Positions 1 through 5,848 are shown, numbered from the stretch's first letter. The stretch is 6,560 nt of DNA from an uncultured Phycisphaerales bacterium (GCA_937891445.1 CALAFV010000383.1:1-6560), one strand, 5' to 3'. A program made the numbers and translations. Notes: generated from the sequence alone by a model not told the origin.

Positions 1-1912
1 TCGCCAGTTCGGTCTTGCCGTATCCCACGTCGCCGCACAGCAGCCGGTCCATCGGCCGCGAGTCCTGCATGTCCTTCTTGATCTCGGCCAGCGCGGCGAG
101 TTGGTCGTCGGTCTCCTCGTACGGGAACTCCGCCTCGAACTCCTTCTGCCACGCGGTGTCGGCCGGGAACCGGATGCCGGGCAGGTGCTCGCGCGCCGCG
201 CGGACGCGGAGCAACTCCGCCGCCAGCCCGCGGACCGACGCGCTGACGGCCTCCTTCTGCTTCTGCCATCGTTCCCCGCCGAGGATGCTCAGTTTCGGCG
301 CTCCGTGGAAGCCGCCGACGTACTTCTGCACCTGGTCGATGTTCACCGCCGGGACGTGCAGTTTCGCCTTGCCGGCGAACTCCAGCGTGAGGTACTCCTC
401 CAGCGGCTCGTCGTCGGCGACCTTTTTCGTCGCTTTCTTCTTGGGCTTCTCACTGGGGAGGACGATGGTGGGAGAGCGCAGCCGCGCGGACGCCGACAGT
501 CTTGCTCCTCCCGGGGGCATGACCACAAGGCCGACGAACTTCGCGATCCCATGGTCGCGGTGCACGACGAAGTCGCCCGGCGCGAAGTCGAGGAACGTGT
601 CCATTGCCCGCCCGGCGCGCAGCCGCGCATCGCGCCGCAGCCGCCGCCGCGTCTGGAAGCGGTGGAGCAGTTCGTGGTAGGGGACCAGCGCCGTCGCGGT
701 CCCGTCCGCCTCGTGCCACACGAAGCCGCGGTGCAGGTACTGCACGGCCGACGTGACGGCGTCCTTGTGCTCGGCGGCGAACTCGGCGAGCAGTTCGTGC
801 AGCCGCGTGTTTTCGCCGTCGTTCTGGCACAGCACGTGAACGCGGTGGTCGCGCGTCAGGCCGCCCAACTCGGCGATGGCGACCTGCGCATCCTCGGTGA
901 ACGGCGGCAGCGGGCTCACCGGAAGGTCGATGACCACGTCGGCCCCCGCTCGCGGCGCGGAGAACTGGTTGAGTTCGATGAACGCCGCGAACCGCTCCTG
1001 CAGCAGTTTGAGCACCGCCGGTGGGCCGAAGATGCCGCGGGCATCGGTGACGCGCTCGTAATACCCGCGTGCCTGCTCGGTGACCTCAAGCGTCTCGTGC
1101 AGGATCGCAAGGGCCTCGCGCGGCACCAGGTCGAGGAAACTCACCAGCGGCGTGTTCTCGCTCGGCTGCGCGGCCTCGGAGGAGGCGCACACGAGTTCGA
1201 CCCGCTCCACCGCGCGGTCCGAGGCCATGGTCTCAAGGTCGAACTCGCTGATCCGATCGACCTCATCGCCGAAGAAGTCAATGCGGACCGGAGCCGCGCC
1301 GGTCGCCGCGCCGTCCGCGCCAGCGCTGCTGGCGACCTCGCCGGGCGGGAAGACGTCGAGGATCCCCCCGCGCACGGCGTAGTCCCCGGGCTCCTCGACC
1401 GCGTCGAGCCGCCGGTACCCGGCGTTGTCGAGCCAGCGGACGACGTCGGCCATGGGGCGCCGCTCGCCGCGCGTGATGGTCAGCGACAGCAGCCCGAGCG
1501 CGGCCGGGTCCGGGACGGCCTGCATGAGCGCCTGGATCGGGGCGATGATCACCGGGGCAGCGCCGGGCTCGGAGCCCAGCGCAAGCACGCGGCGGACCGC
1601 CGCGAGGCGCTGCGCGAACAGGTCGAGGCTGATCGAGGTCTCGCCGGGCAGGACCTCCAGCGCGGGCAGACGCACCGTCTGGGCCCCGGCCGCGCCGAGT
1701 TCATCCGCGGCCTCCTCCGCGTCGTCGAGGTGTGCCACGACGAGCACAACCGGCCGGGACGTGAGCCGGGCGACGGCGCCGGCGAGCAGGTGCGTGCTGG
1801 ACCCGACGGACCCACGGGCCAGAACGGCGCCCCGCGAGGGCTCATCGCGGCGCGCAAGGGCTGCGAGGCGCCTGGTGGTCGGGTGAGCGGCGAGTGTGGC
1901 GAGAAGGTCCAT
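1..1912 (-). CDS. mfd: Transcription-repair coupling factor Mfd, N-terminal 637 residues (partial)
   Basis: Mfd is a DNA translocase that removes RNA polymerase stalled at lesions and recruits UvrA for nucleotide excision repair. The frame is open from ATG 1912 to the window edge. In order it shows: the degenerate UvrB-like module (LPALEVLPGE near residue 82; GDYAVRGGILDVFPPGE near 175; VRIDFFGDEISEFD near 205-220); the CarD-like RNA-polymerase-interacting domain (DFVVHRDHGIAKFVGL ending at 462, then EYLTLEF from 506); the linker FPYEETDDQLAAL; and the helicase Walker A GDVGYGKT at residues 627-634, where the frame is cut. The Walker lysine is residue 633, close to that of E. coli Mfd (634), so the start is credible. 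A GTG at 1942 is an alternative. No Shine-Dalgarno is evident. The second helicase lobe, translocation motif and C-terminal D7 lie outside the window. A basic insertion of about 33 residues sits in the CarD-like domain. It is the third gene of a leftward cluster. The family assignment is near certain. Confidence 0.97.
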   Translation of the reverse strand, partial: MDLLATLAAHPTTRRLAALARRDEPSRGAVLARGSVGSSTHLLAGAVARLTSRPVVLVVAHLDDAEEAADELGAAGAQTVRLPALEVLPGETSISLDLFAQRLAAVRRVLALGSEPGAAPVIIAPIQALMQAVPDPAALGLLSLTITRGERRPMADVVRWLDNAGYRRLDAVEEPGDYAVRGGILDVFPPGEVASSAGADGAATGAAPVRIDFFGDEVDRISEFDLETMASDRAVERVELVCASSEAAQPSENTPLVSFLDLVPREALAILHETLEVTEQARGYYERVTDARGIFGPPAVLKLLQERFAAFIELNQFSAPRAGADVVIDLPVSPLPPFTEDAQVAIAELGGLTRDHRVHVLCQNDGENTRLHELLAEFAAEHKDAVTSAVQYLHRGFVWHEADGTATALVPYHELLHRFQTRRRLRRDARLRAGRAMDTFLDFAPGDFVVHRDHGIAKFVGLVVMPPGGARLSASARLRSPTIVLPSEKPKKKATKKVADDEPLEEYLTLEFAGKAKLHVPAVNIDQVQKYVGGFHGAPKLSILGGERWQKQKEAVSASVRGLAAELLRVRAAREHLPGIRFPADTAWQKEFEAEFPYEETDDQLAALAEIKKDMQDSRPMDRLLCGDVGYGKTELA

Positions 1913-1995
1913 ACGGACGGTCGGGCCGAAGCGTGCGCGCACGGGCGCGCCGCCGGGTCGTGGTGAACCCGGTCGTGCGGCGGCTTGGTTGGGCG

Positions 1996-2023
1996 ATGAT
2001 AGGCGGCGGCAGGCCGTCGTCAC
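1996..2023 (-). promoter_or_regulatory. Candidate sigma70-type promoter for mfd
   Basis: Read on the minus strand, GTGACG (2023-2018) and TATCAT (2001-1996) are separated by 16 bp. They resemble TTGACA and TATAAT at four and five of six positions. Transcription would begin near 1989, giving a leader of about 77 nt to the mfd ATG. The -35 element overlaps the stop codon of the comEA-like gene. AT-rich hexamers are rare in this GC-rich sequence, which makes the match stand out, but nothing else supports it. Confidence 0.35.
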
Positions 2024-2430
2024 TCGGCCGTCGCGGCCCCGCGGAGTTTGCGGATCGTCTCGGGGCCGATGCCCCGGACGCGGTCGAGGTCGTCCACGGA
2101 TTTGAACGGTCCCTTCTTCTCCCGGTCCTCGACAATCCGGGCGGCCAGCGCCGGGCCGATCCCTGGGAGCAGTTCCAGTTCCGCCGCGGTCGCAGTGTTG
2201 ATGTTGATGCGCACCAGGGCGCCGGGAGCCGCCGGCGCCGGGGCCGGCGTTGGAGCCGTCGTCACGTCCGCCGGCGTCGGCGTGATCGCCGCCGCATGCC
2301 GGCGCGGCTCGCGGCCCAGGATCGACCACATCATCCCGAAGATCGACGCTGCGCCGAGCACGGCGACGGCGACCCACTTGGCGGGGCCAGTCGTCCAGTC
2401 ATCGGCGGCGCCGGAAGACGCGGCGGGCAT
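2020..2430 (-). CDS. ComEA-like helix-hairpin-helix protein with N-terminal membrane anchor
   Basis: A small protein of 136 residues that probably binds double-stranded DNA without sequence specificity, anchored in the membrane. Residues 18-38 form one hydrophobic segment, followed by basic residues (GREPRRH) and an Ala/Pro/Thr-rich linker to about residue 70. The C-terminal half (about 75-130) is a ComEA-type tandem helix-hairpin-helix: ININTATAAELELLPGIG, then ALAARIVEDREKKGPFKSVD, then VRGIGPETIRKL. Both hairpins keep the G-I-G turn. In competent bacteria ComEA binds incoming DNA outside the membrane. Many bacteria without known competence also carry such short HhH proteins, so a role in uptake is not shown here. 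The ATG at 2430 lies 12 nt after the stop of the upstream gene, with no clear Shine-Dalgarno, so co-transcription is likely. The family call is firm and the function uncertain. Confidence 0.88.
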   Translation of the reverse strand: MPAASSGAADDWTTGPAKWVAVAVLGAASIFGMMWSILGREPRRHAAAITPTPADVTTAPTPAPAPAAPGALVRININTATAAELELLPGIGPALAARIVEDREKKGPFKSVDDLDRVRGIGPETIRKLRGAATAE

Positions 2431-2442
2431 GGTCGCACAAGT

Positions 2443-4227
2443 TTATGCCATGCTGGGCGCGGGGAGCGTCAACGGCGACCGCTTCTCGCGGAGGGCCTGG
2501 CGGATCTCGCCGAGCCGGCGCATGGCCGGCTTAGGCTCGCCCGCGGGCGTCGCGAGGCCCTCACCGTCCCCGCCGCCGGCGCCCGCCGAGCCCTTGGGGT
2601 CGCGCGGGTCGTCGTAGAGCACGTCCCAGCAGATGCTCTGGACGTAGGGCTTGGCCGCGGCGACACCCGCGATCGCGGTCAGCCACCGGGCCTGCGCGGC
2701 CGGGTCCCACGGGGCGCGCCAGTACCCGGGCTCCAGTTCGCCTTCCAACCCGAGGCTGTCGGGGTCGGCGGGGCGGCTGGGGGCGGAGATCGCCGAAAGC
2801 GCGATCGGCTTCTGGAGCGCGGCGTAGCGGTCCAGCAGCGCGGACAGTTGCATCAGGTCGCGCGTCGAGCGGCCGGGCTCGGGCTGGCCCATCGCGATCC
2901 GCAGGCCGAACGCATCCGGGTTGAGATTGGCCTGGTTGACCATCTCGGCGTAGTCGGTCGGAGGCACGGTTCTGTGCGTGCGGGCGGCGCCCTCGCCCCA
3001 GGGGGCGTCGATCTCGACGTGGACCTGCGCCCCCGGCTGAAGTTTGCGGACCAGCAGGATGCAGATACGCGTCAGGTCCATCACCTGGTCGATCGAGAGC
3101 GAGAAGCCGCTGGAGGCGTGCAGGCCCGAGACGATCGTCCACGTGCTGACGGTGCGCCGGTAGCGCGTGACGATGTTCCTGACGTGCTCGTAGACCAGTT
3201 CGCGCAGCGTCTCGTAGTCGTGCTCCCAGATGTACAGCCACTGCGGCACGCACCGGGGCCGGAAGTCGATCACCGGGCCCGCGGCTACGGGAAGTTTCGC
3301 CGTCCGCACCGCCCACTCGATCCAGCGGTCGGTGGCCGCGAAGGCGTACTTGCCCTCGGTCGGCTCCATGTCCACCCACCGCATCGGCATGCGGATGAAG
3401 TCGCACGACGAGGCGACCAGCCGCTGGAGCGCCGGCGTGAACTGCTCGGGGTTGACGGCGCAGCCGATCGTGGGCTGCCCGGGGAGGATGACGCCGGGGG
3501 AGCCCAGCAGGAGATTGCGGCTCTCGACGGTCTCGTGGTCGGTCAGCGCGTTGGCCGGCGGGCGGTAGGCCGCGGCGAGGGAAGCCAGTTCGCCGCTGAC
3601 CCGCTTGGCGTGCATCACCTGGGCGTGCTTGAGCGCCAGCAGTTCGCTCGCCTCGAACGCCAGCGACAGGGCGTGACGGGCGAGGCGGTCGGCCTCGGCC
3701 GTGTAGCGTCCCGCCCCCGGCTGACTCGGACGCTCGCCCGCGGCGGCGACGGCGGCTGTGAAGGCCTGGCGCGCCGCCTCGAACGTCGCCATGACCGGGT
3801 CCTCGGGGGCGAGGTCGAACAGGGCCCAGTCCTCGAGCTTGTTGATGACCAGCATCAGCCGGTGCCGCGCCAGTTCGAGGCTCAGCAGGTACGGCCAGTC
3901 GCGCTCGGGGAGGAGGCAGGTCTGGAGCGTCAGGAACGACGGCCCCTCGCGCTCCGGGAGGAGGGCGGCGGGGAGTTTCGCCGCCGGGGGCGGAGAGGGG
4001 GGATCGACCCGGAACTGGAGCCGCAGGGCGGCGGCGTCGGGCGTGCGCTTCTGGCACAGGACGAGGTTGTTTTCGTGCCGAATCTCCGCGGTGAGCGGGG
4101 TGTCGTCCGGGCCGACGAGCGAAGCGTGCCGCAGGACGAAACCGCCCGCCGCGCCCCCGCTTCCGGGCTCGCCGCCCGCGGCCGCGTTGGCGGGGGCGCT
4201 GGTGTCGAAGACCGCGAAACTCAGCAT
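2443..4227 (-). CDS. GH10-like (xylanase-fold) protein lacking catalytic glutamates, with unknown N-terminal region
   Basis: 594 residues from ATG 4227, chosen because GGAG lies about 12 nt upstream; a TTG at 4245 would add six residues. No signal peptide is seen, so it is probably cytoplasmic. Residues about 240-545 follow the order of a glycoside hydrolase family 10 barrel: FIRMPMRWVDMEPTEGKYAF (277-296, like the 'mKWe..eP..G.f.F' strand), STWTIVSGLH (361-370, where GH10 has WDVVNE), KLQPGAQVHVEIDAPWGE (395-412), DAFGLRIAMGQPEPG (438-452), KPIALSAISAP (473-483, where GH10 has the nucleophile strand ITELD) and SICWDVLYDD (531-540). Neither catalytic Glu is present, since NE is replaced by SG and no acidic residue stands at the nucleophile site. 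Xylanase activity is therefore unlikely. Residues 1-230 are unassigned, with a conserved-looking stretch around LLPERDWPYLL (105-115) and KLEDWALFDL (130-139). A Gly-rich loop lies near 545-560. It is the first gene of the cluster. A sugar-binding or structural role is only a guess. Confidence 0.82.
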   Translation of the reverse strand: MLSFAVFDTSAPANAAAGGEPGSGGAAGGFVLRHASLVGPDDTPLTAEIRHENNLVLCQKRTPDAAALRLQFRVDPPSPPPAAKLPAALLPEREGPSFLTLQTCLLPERDWPYLLSLELARHRLMLVINKLEDWALFDLAPEDPVMATFEAARQAFTAAVAAAGERPSQPGAGRYTAEADRLARHALSLAFEASELLALKHAQVMHAKRVSGELASLAAAYRPPANALTDHETVESRNLLLGSPGVILPGQPTIGCAVNPEQFTPALQRLVASSCDFIRMPMRWVDMEPTEGKYAFAATDRWIEWAVRTAKLPVAAGPVIDFRPRCVPQWLYIWEHDYETLRELVYEHVRNIVTRYRRTVSTWTIVSGLHASSGFSLSIDQVMDLTRICILLVRKLQPGAQVHVEIDAPWGEGAARTHRTVPPTDYAEMVNQANLNPDAFGLRIAMGQPEPGRSTRDLMQLSALLDRYAALQKPIALSAISAPSRPADPDSLGLEGELEPGYWRAPWDPAAQARWLTAIAGVAAAKPYVQSICWDVLYDDPRDPKGSAGAGGGDGEGLATPAGEPKPAMRRLGEIRQALREKRSPLTLPAPSMA

Positions 4228-4304
4228 CGGCGCAGGCGACTCCAATCGGCGGCCCCCCGGCGGGATGGTCGGGTCGTGGGGGTCGGCGGGGGTGCCGGCT
4301 GGGC

Positions 4305-4310
4305 AGGATA
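4305..4310 (-). promoter_or_regulatory. Candidate -10 element for the leftward GH10-like gene
   Basis: TATCCT on the minus strand is one of few AT-containing hexamers in the divergent gap. Transcription would start near 4298, leaving a leader of about 70 nt before ATG 4227. No recognisable -35 lies 16-18 bp upstream, so this is a weak call. Confidence 0.22.
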
Positions 4311-4357
4311 GCCGGTCCGCCCGGGGCGTGCGCCGGGCGCGCGGGGCGGGCGTCGGG

Positions 4358-4363
4358 TACGAT
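4358..4363 (+). promoter_or_regulatory. Candidate -10 element for purC (leaderless arrangement)
   Basis: TACGAT fits the TANNNT pattern and ends 7 nt before ATG 4371. A normally spaced start site would therefore fall on or next to that ATG, giving a leaderless mRNA. No TTGACA-like -35 is visible upstream. If the element is real it overlaps the alternative ATG at 4362 and rules that start out. Confidence 0.35.
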
Positions 4364-4370
4364 GCGCGCG

Positions 4371-5357
4371 ATGAACGGATCTTCGCCTGCCTCGAGGGCC
4401 GCGACGCCCGCCGACTCTGTTGCGATCAACCTCCCGGTGGTGCGGCGCGGGAAGGTGCGCGACGTCTACGAACTGCCTCGCCGCGGGGAGGGCAACGGCG
4501 GGGGGAGGCTGCTGTTCGTGGCCTCGGACCGTATCTCCGCGTTCGACGTCGTGCTGCCGACGCCGGTGCCGGGGAAGGGGCGGCTGCTGACGGAGATCTC
4601 CGCCTGGTGGTTCCGGTTCATCGAGCGCAAGGGGCTGGCCGAGACGCACCTGCTGTCGCTGGACGTGGTGGACGTGCCGGCCAACGCGGTGGTCGGGGGC
4701 GGGCCGGCGATCGAGTGGCTGCGCGGGCGGGTGACGATCGGGCGCAAGTGCCGGGTGGTGCCGATCGAGTGCGTGGTGCGCGGCTACCTCGAGGGGTCGG
4801 GGTGGAAGGAGTACCAGCAGACGGGGGCCGTGTGCGGGGTAAGCCTGCCCAAGGGGCTGCGGCGGTGCGACCGGCTGCCCGAGCCGATCTTCACGCCCGC
4901 GACGAAGGCGGCCGAGGGGCACGACGAGAACATCACGTTCGAGCGGGCCGCGGAGATCGTCGGGCTGGAGACGATGGGGGCGCTGCGGGAGATGTCGCTG
5001 GCGATCTACAAGGCGGCGGCCGAGCATGCGCTCAGCCGCGGGATCATCATCGCGGACACGAAGTTCGAGTTCGGCATCCCGGAGGAGGACGAGTCGCGGG
5101 CCGGACGCGCGTGGACGCAGCCGATCCTGATCGACGAGGCGCTGACGCCGGACAGTTCGCGCTTCTGGCCGGCGGACGAGTACGAGCCGGGGCGGCCGCA
5201 GCGGAGTTTCGACAAGCAGTTCGTGCGGGAGTACCTGGAGGGGCTGGTGGCGGCGGGGAAGTGGGACAAGACGCCGCCGGGGCCGGAGTTGCCGCCGGAG
5301 GTGGTGGAGGGGACGCTGGCGCGGTACCGGGAGGCGCGGGACCGGCTGTGCGGGTGA
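4371..5357 (+). CDS. purC: Phosphoribosylaminoimidazole-succinocarboxamide synthase (SAICAR synthetase)
   Basis: PurC joins CAIR and aspartate using ATP to give SAICAR in cytoplasmic de novo purine synthesis. From ATG 4371 the product has 328 residues; ATG 4362 would add three. Family motifs appear in order: RRGKVRDVYELP (about 25-36, the phosphate-binding region), FVASDRISAFDVVLP (about 49-63), IECVVRGYLEGSGWKEY (about 132-148, the SAICAR synthetase signature), PIFTPATKAAEGHDENI (about 172-188), IIIADTKFEFG (about 225-235) and DEALTPDSSRFWP (about 255-267). At over 300 residues it is the longer form, as in yeast Ade1, rather than the roughly 240-residue E. coli form. The extra length includes SYRFWPADEY-like C-terminal sequence typical of that form (here SSRFWPADEYEPG). 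Third codon positions are strongly G-rich. No Shine-Dalgarno precedes either ATG. It stands alone, divergent from the mfd cluster, with no other pur gene in view. Confidence 0.97.
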   Translation: MNGSSPASRAATPADSVAINLPVVRRGKVRDVYELPRRGEGNGGGRLLFVASDRISAFDVVLPTPVPGKGRLLTEISAWWFRFIERKGLAETHLLSLDVVDVPANAVVGGGPAIEWLRGRVTIGRKCRVVPIECVVRGYLEGSGWKEYQQTGAVCGVSLPKGLRRCDRLPEPIFTPATKAAEGHDENITFERAAEIVGLETMGALREMSLAIYKAAAEHALSRGIIIADTKFEFGIPEEDESRAGRAWTQPILIDEALTPDSSRFWPADEYEPGRPQRSFDKQFVREYLEGLVAAGKWDKTPPGPELPPEVVEGTLARYREARDRLCG

Positions 5358-5381
5358 GGCCGCGGATCAACGCAGACTGAT

Positions 5382-5410
5382 GCCGCGCTTTCGTGCGCGA
5401 TTGGCGCGGC
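5382..5410 (+). other. Hairpin just downstream of purC
   Basis: GCCGCGC (5382-5388) pairs perfectly with GCGCGGC (5404-5410) around a 15-nt loop, starting 25 nt after the purC stop. No T-run follows, so it does not qualify as a standard intrinsic terminator. It might protect the mRNA 3' end, or be chance in sequence this GC-rich. Confidence 0.2.
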
Positions 5411-5433
5411 GGGTCGAGGCGCGGGCGTCCGCC

Positions 5434-5520
5434 GAGATTGGTCTCGAAGTAGGCCACGGCGAGGCGGATGCCGGGCATCCAGATGTCGTCCACGAGAACG
5501 AGTCCGCCGGGGCGGAGGAG
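5434..5520 (-). pseudogene. Remnant of a class I SAM-methyltransferase C-terminal region
   Basis: On the minus strand, 29 codons read LLRPGGLVLVDDIWMPGIRL followed by AVAYFETNL. This resembles the part of Rossmann-fold methyltransferases where 'L+pGG.lv.DD' forms a late strand and its turn (the Methyltransf_24/TylF-like type). The required upstream region with the SAM-binding glycine motif is missing. On its 5' side the frame runs at once into the short palindromic repeat at 5529-5550. On its 3' side it runs into non-homologous sequence and then antisense to purC with no proper stop. No start codon or ribosome site fits. This is best read as a decayed or truncated gene fragment. The match is by eye over few residues, so it needs a profile search. 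Confidence 0.45.
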
Positions 5521-5528
5521 GGGGGAGA

Positions 5529-5550
5529 CACGGGCTTGAAAGCCTGTGCC
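5529..5550. repeat. Short palindromic repeat, copy 1
   Basis: Positions 5529-5548 form an imperfect inverted repeat: CACGGGCTT and AAGCCTGTG around GA, with one G-T pair, followed by CC. The 22-nt unit recurs at 5726-5747 with two differences. The size, symmetry and intergenic location suggest a REP-like dispersed element. It touches the 5' end of the methyltransferase remnant. Confidence 0.6.
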
Positions 5551-5582
5551 GTGGGGAGGCGCGAAGGATGGGGGAGAGGGAG

Positions 5583-5608
5583 GAGTCCGCTCACGTCGTT
5601 CGCGGCTC
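5583..5608. repeat. Imperfect palindrome, possible second REP-like element
   Basis: GAG-t-CCGC (5583-5590) pairs with GCGG-CTC (5602-5608) around an 11-nt loop, with one bulged T. It sits between the two copies of the 22-nt repeat. Only one copy is visible here, so calling it a repeat family rests on a resemblance I recall to dispersed palindromes in planctomycete genomes. Confidence 0.25.
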
Positions 5609-5664
5609 GTCGTGGGCGCGTGCTGTGCGTTTGAATGCCGCGGTGTATCCGGGCGCACGGGGAA

Positions 5665-5690
5665 GAGCCCCCCGGCGGCGCCGGGGGCTC
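5665..5690. terminator. Strong GC hairpin, possible bidirectional terminator
   Basis: An 11-bp GC-rich stem (GAGCCCCC-GGC with GCCGGGGGCTC) has a 3-nt loop and one extra C in the left arm. On the minus strand it is followed by TTCCCC and on the plus strand by GCCTTG, so neither side has a true T-run. It lies about 200 nt past the aminotransferase stop and about 310 nt past the purC stop. It could end read-through from either side or be another palindromic repeat. Confidence 0.35.
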
Positions 5691-5725
5691 GCCTTGGGGC
5701 GTGCTTGGCGGTTGCGGAGCGGAGG

Positions 5726-5747
5726 TACGGGCTGGAAAGCCTGTGCC
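5726..5747. repeat. Short palindromic repeat, copy 2
   Basis: This copy begins TACGGGCTGGAAAGCCTGTG and ends CC, matching copy 1 at 20 of 22 positions. Both copies are preceded by a GCGGAG-type purine-rich stretch and followed within 2 nt by GGGG, so the similarity extends a little past the palindrome. It ends 13 nt before the -10-like element of the tRNA gene. Confidence 0.6.
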
Positions 5748-5760
5748 ACGGGGGCGCGGA

Positions 5761-5766
5761 TAGGAT
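5761..5766 (+). promoter_or_regulatory. Candidate -10 element for tRNA-Thr
   Basis: TAGGAT fits TANNNT and ends 9 nt before the mature tRNA 5' end, which would leave a leader of only a few nucleotides. No good -35 is seen at the usual distance, a place occupied by repeat copy 2. Confidence 0.3.
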
Positions 5767-5775
5767 TCGGTGGTT

Positions 5776-5848
5776 GCCGCCTTAGCTCAGCTGGTAGAGC
5801 AGCGCTTTTGTAAAGCGCAGGTCGCGGGTTCGAATCCGGCAGGCGGCT
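5776..5848 (+). tRNA. tRNA-Thr (anticodon UGU)
   Basis: A complete 73-nt cloverleaf. The acceptor stem is GCCGCCT/AGGCGGC (7 of 7 pairs), the D-stem GCTC/GAGC, the anticodon stem GCGCT/AGCGC with loop TTTGTAA (anticodon TGT, reading ACA and other ACN codons), the variable loop AGGTC, and the T-loop TTCGAAT. G1-C72 and C2-G71 agree with known threonyl-tRNA synthetase identity pairs in E. coli. The discriminator base is T. CCA is not encoded (TTTTC follows), so it must be added after transcription. The T-stem GCGGG/CCGGC has a G-G mismatch at its middle pair (51:63). The 44 nt between this gene and the convergent aminotransferase stop hold no feature that I can call. Confidence 0.95.

Noticed and set aside
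1933..1951. GTGCGCGCAC and GGCGCGCC palindromes upstream of mfd as an operator or terminator
   Set aside because: Short GC-only palindromes are expected by chance at this composition, and no T-run or second copy supports a function.
101..1966. Long plus-strand open frame of 621 codons
   Set aside because: It is antisense to mfd, rich in Arg/Gly/Ala with no recognisable motif. High GC content removes stops from the opposite strand.
1894..4311. Plus-strand open frame of 805 codons
   Set aside because: It spans the antisense of two minus-strand genes with family motifs plus the gaps beside them. Its translation is low-complexity Arg/Gly/Val-rich, as expected for a GC-driven shadow.
2561..4429. 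Minus-strand open frame of 622 codons
   Set aside because: It overlaps the GH10-like gene in another frame. The product is dominated by Arg, Pro, Ala and Gly, and it crosses into purC.
3758..5380. Plus-strand open frame of 540 codons
   Set aside because: It runs across the antisense of the GH10-like gene, the divergent gap and an off-frame reading of purC.
5047..5658. Minus-strand open frame of 203 codons containing the methyltransferase-like stretch
   Set aside because: Only about 29 codons look like a protein family. The rest is antisense to purC or repeat sequence, so it is recorded as a remnant and not as a gene.
5358..5775. CRISPR array or insertion sequence in the gene-free stretch
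   Set aside because: There are only two copies of a 22-nt palindromic unit, 175 nt apart, with no regular spacers, no transposase fragment and no terminal inverted repeats or target duplications.
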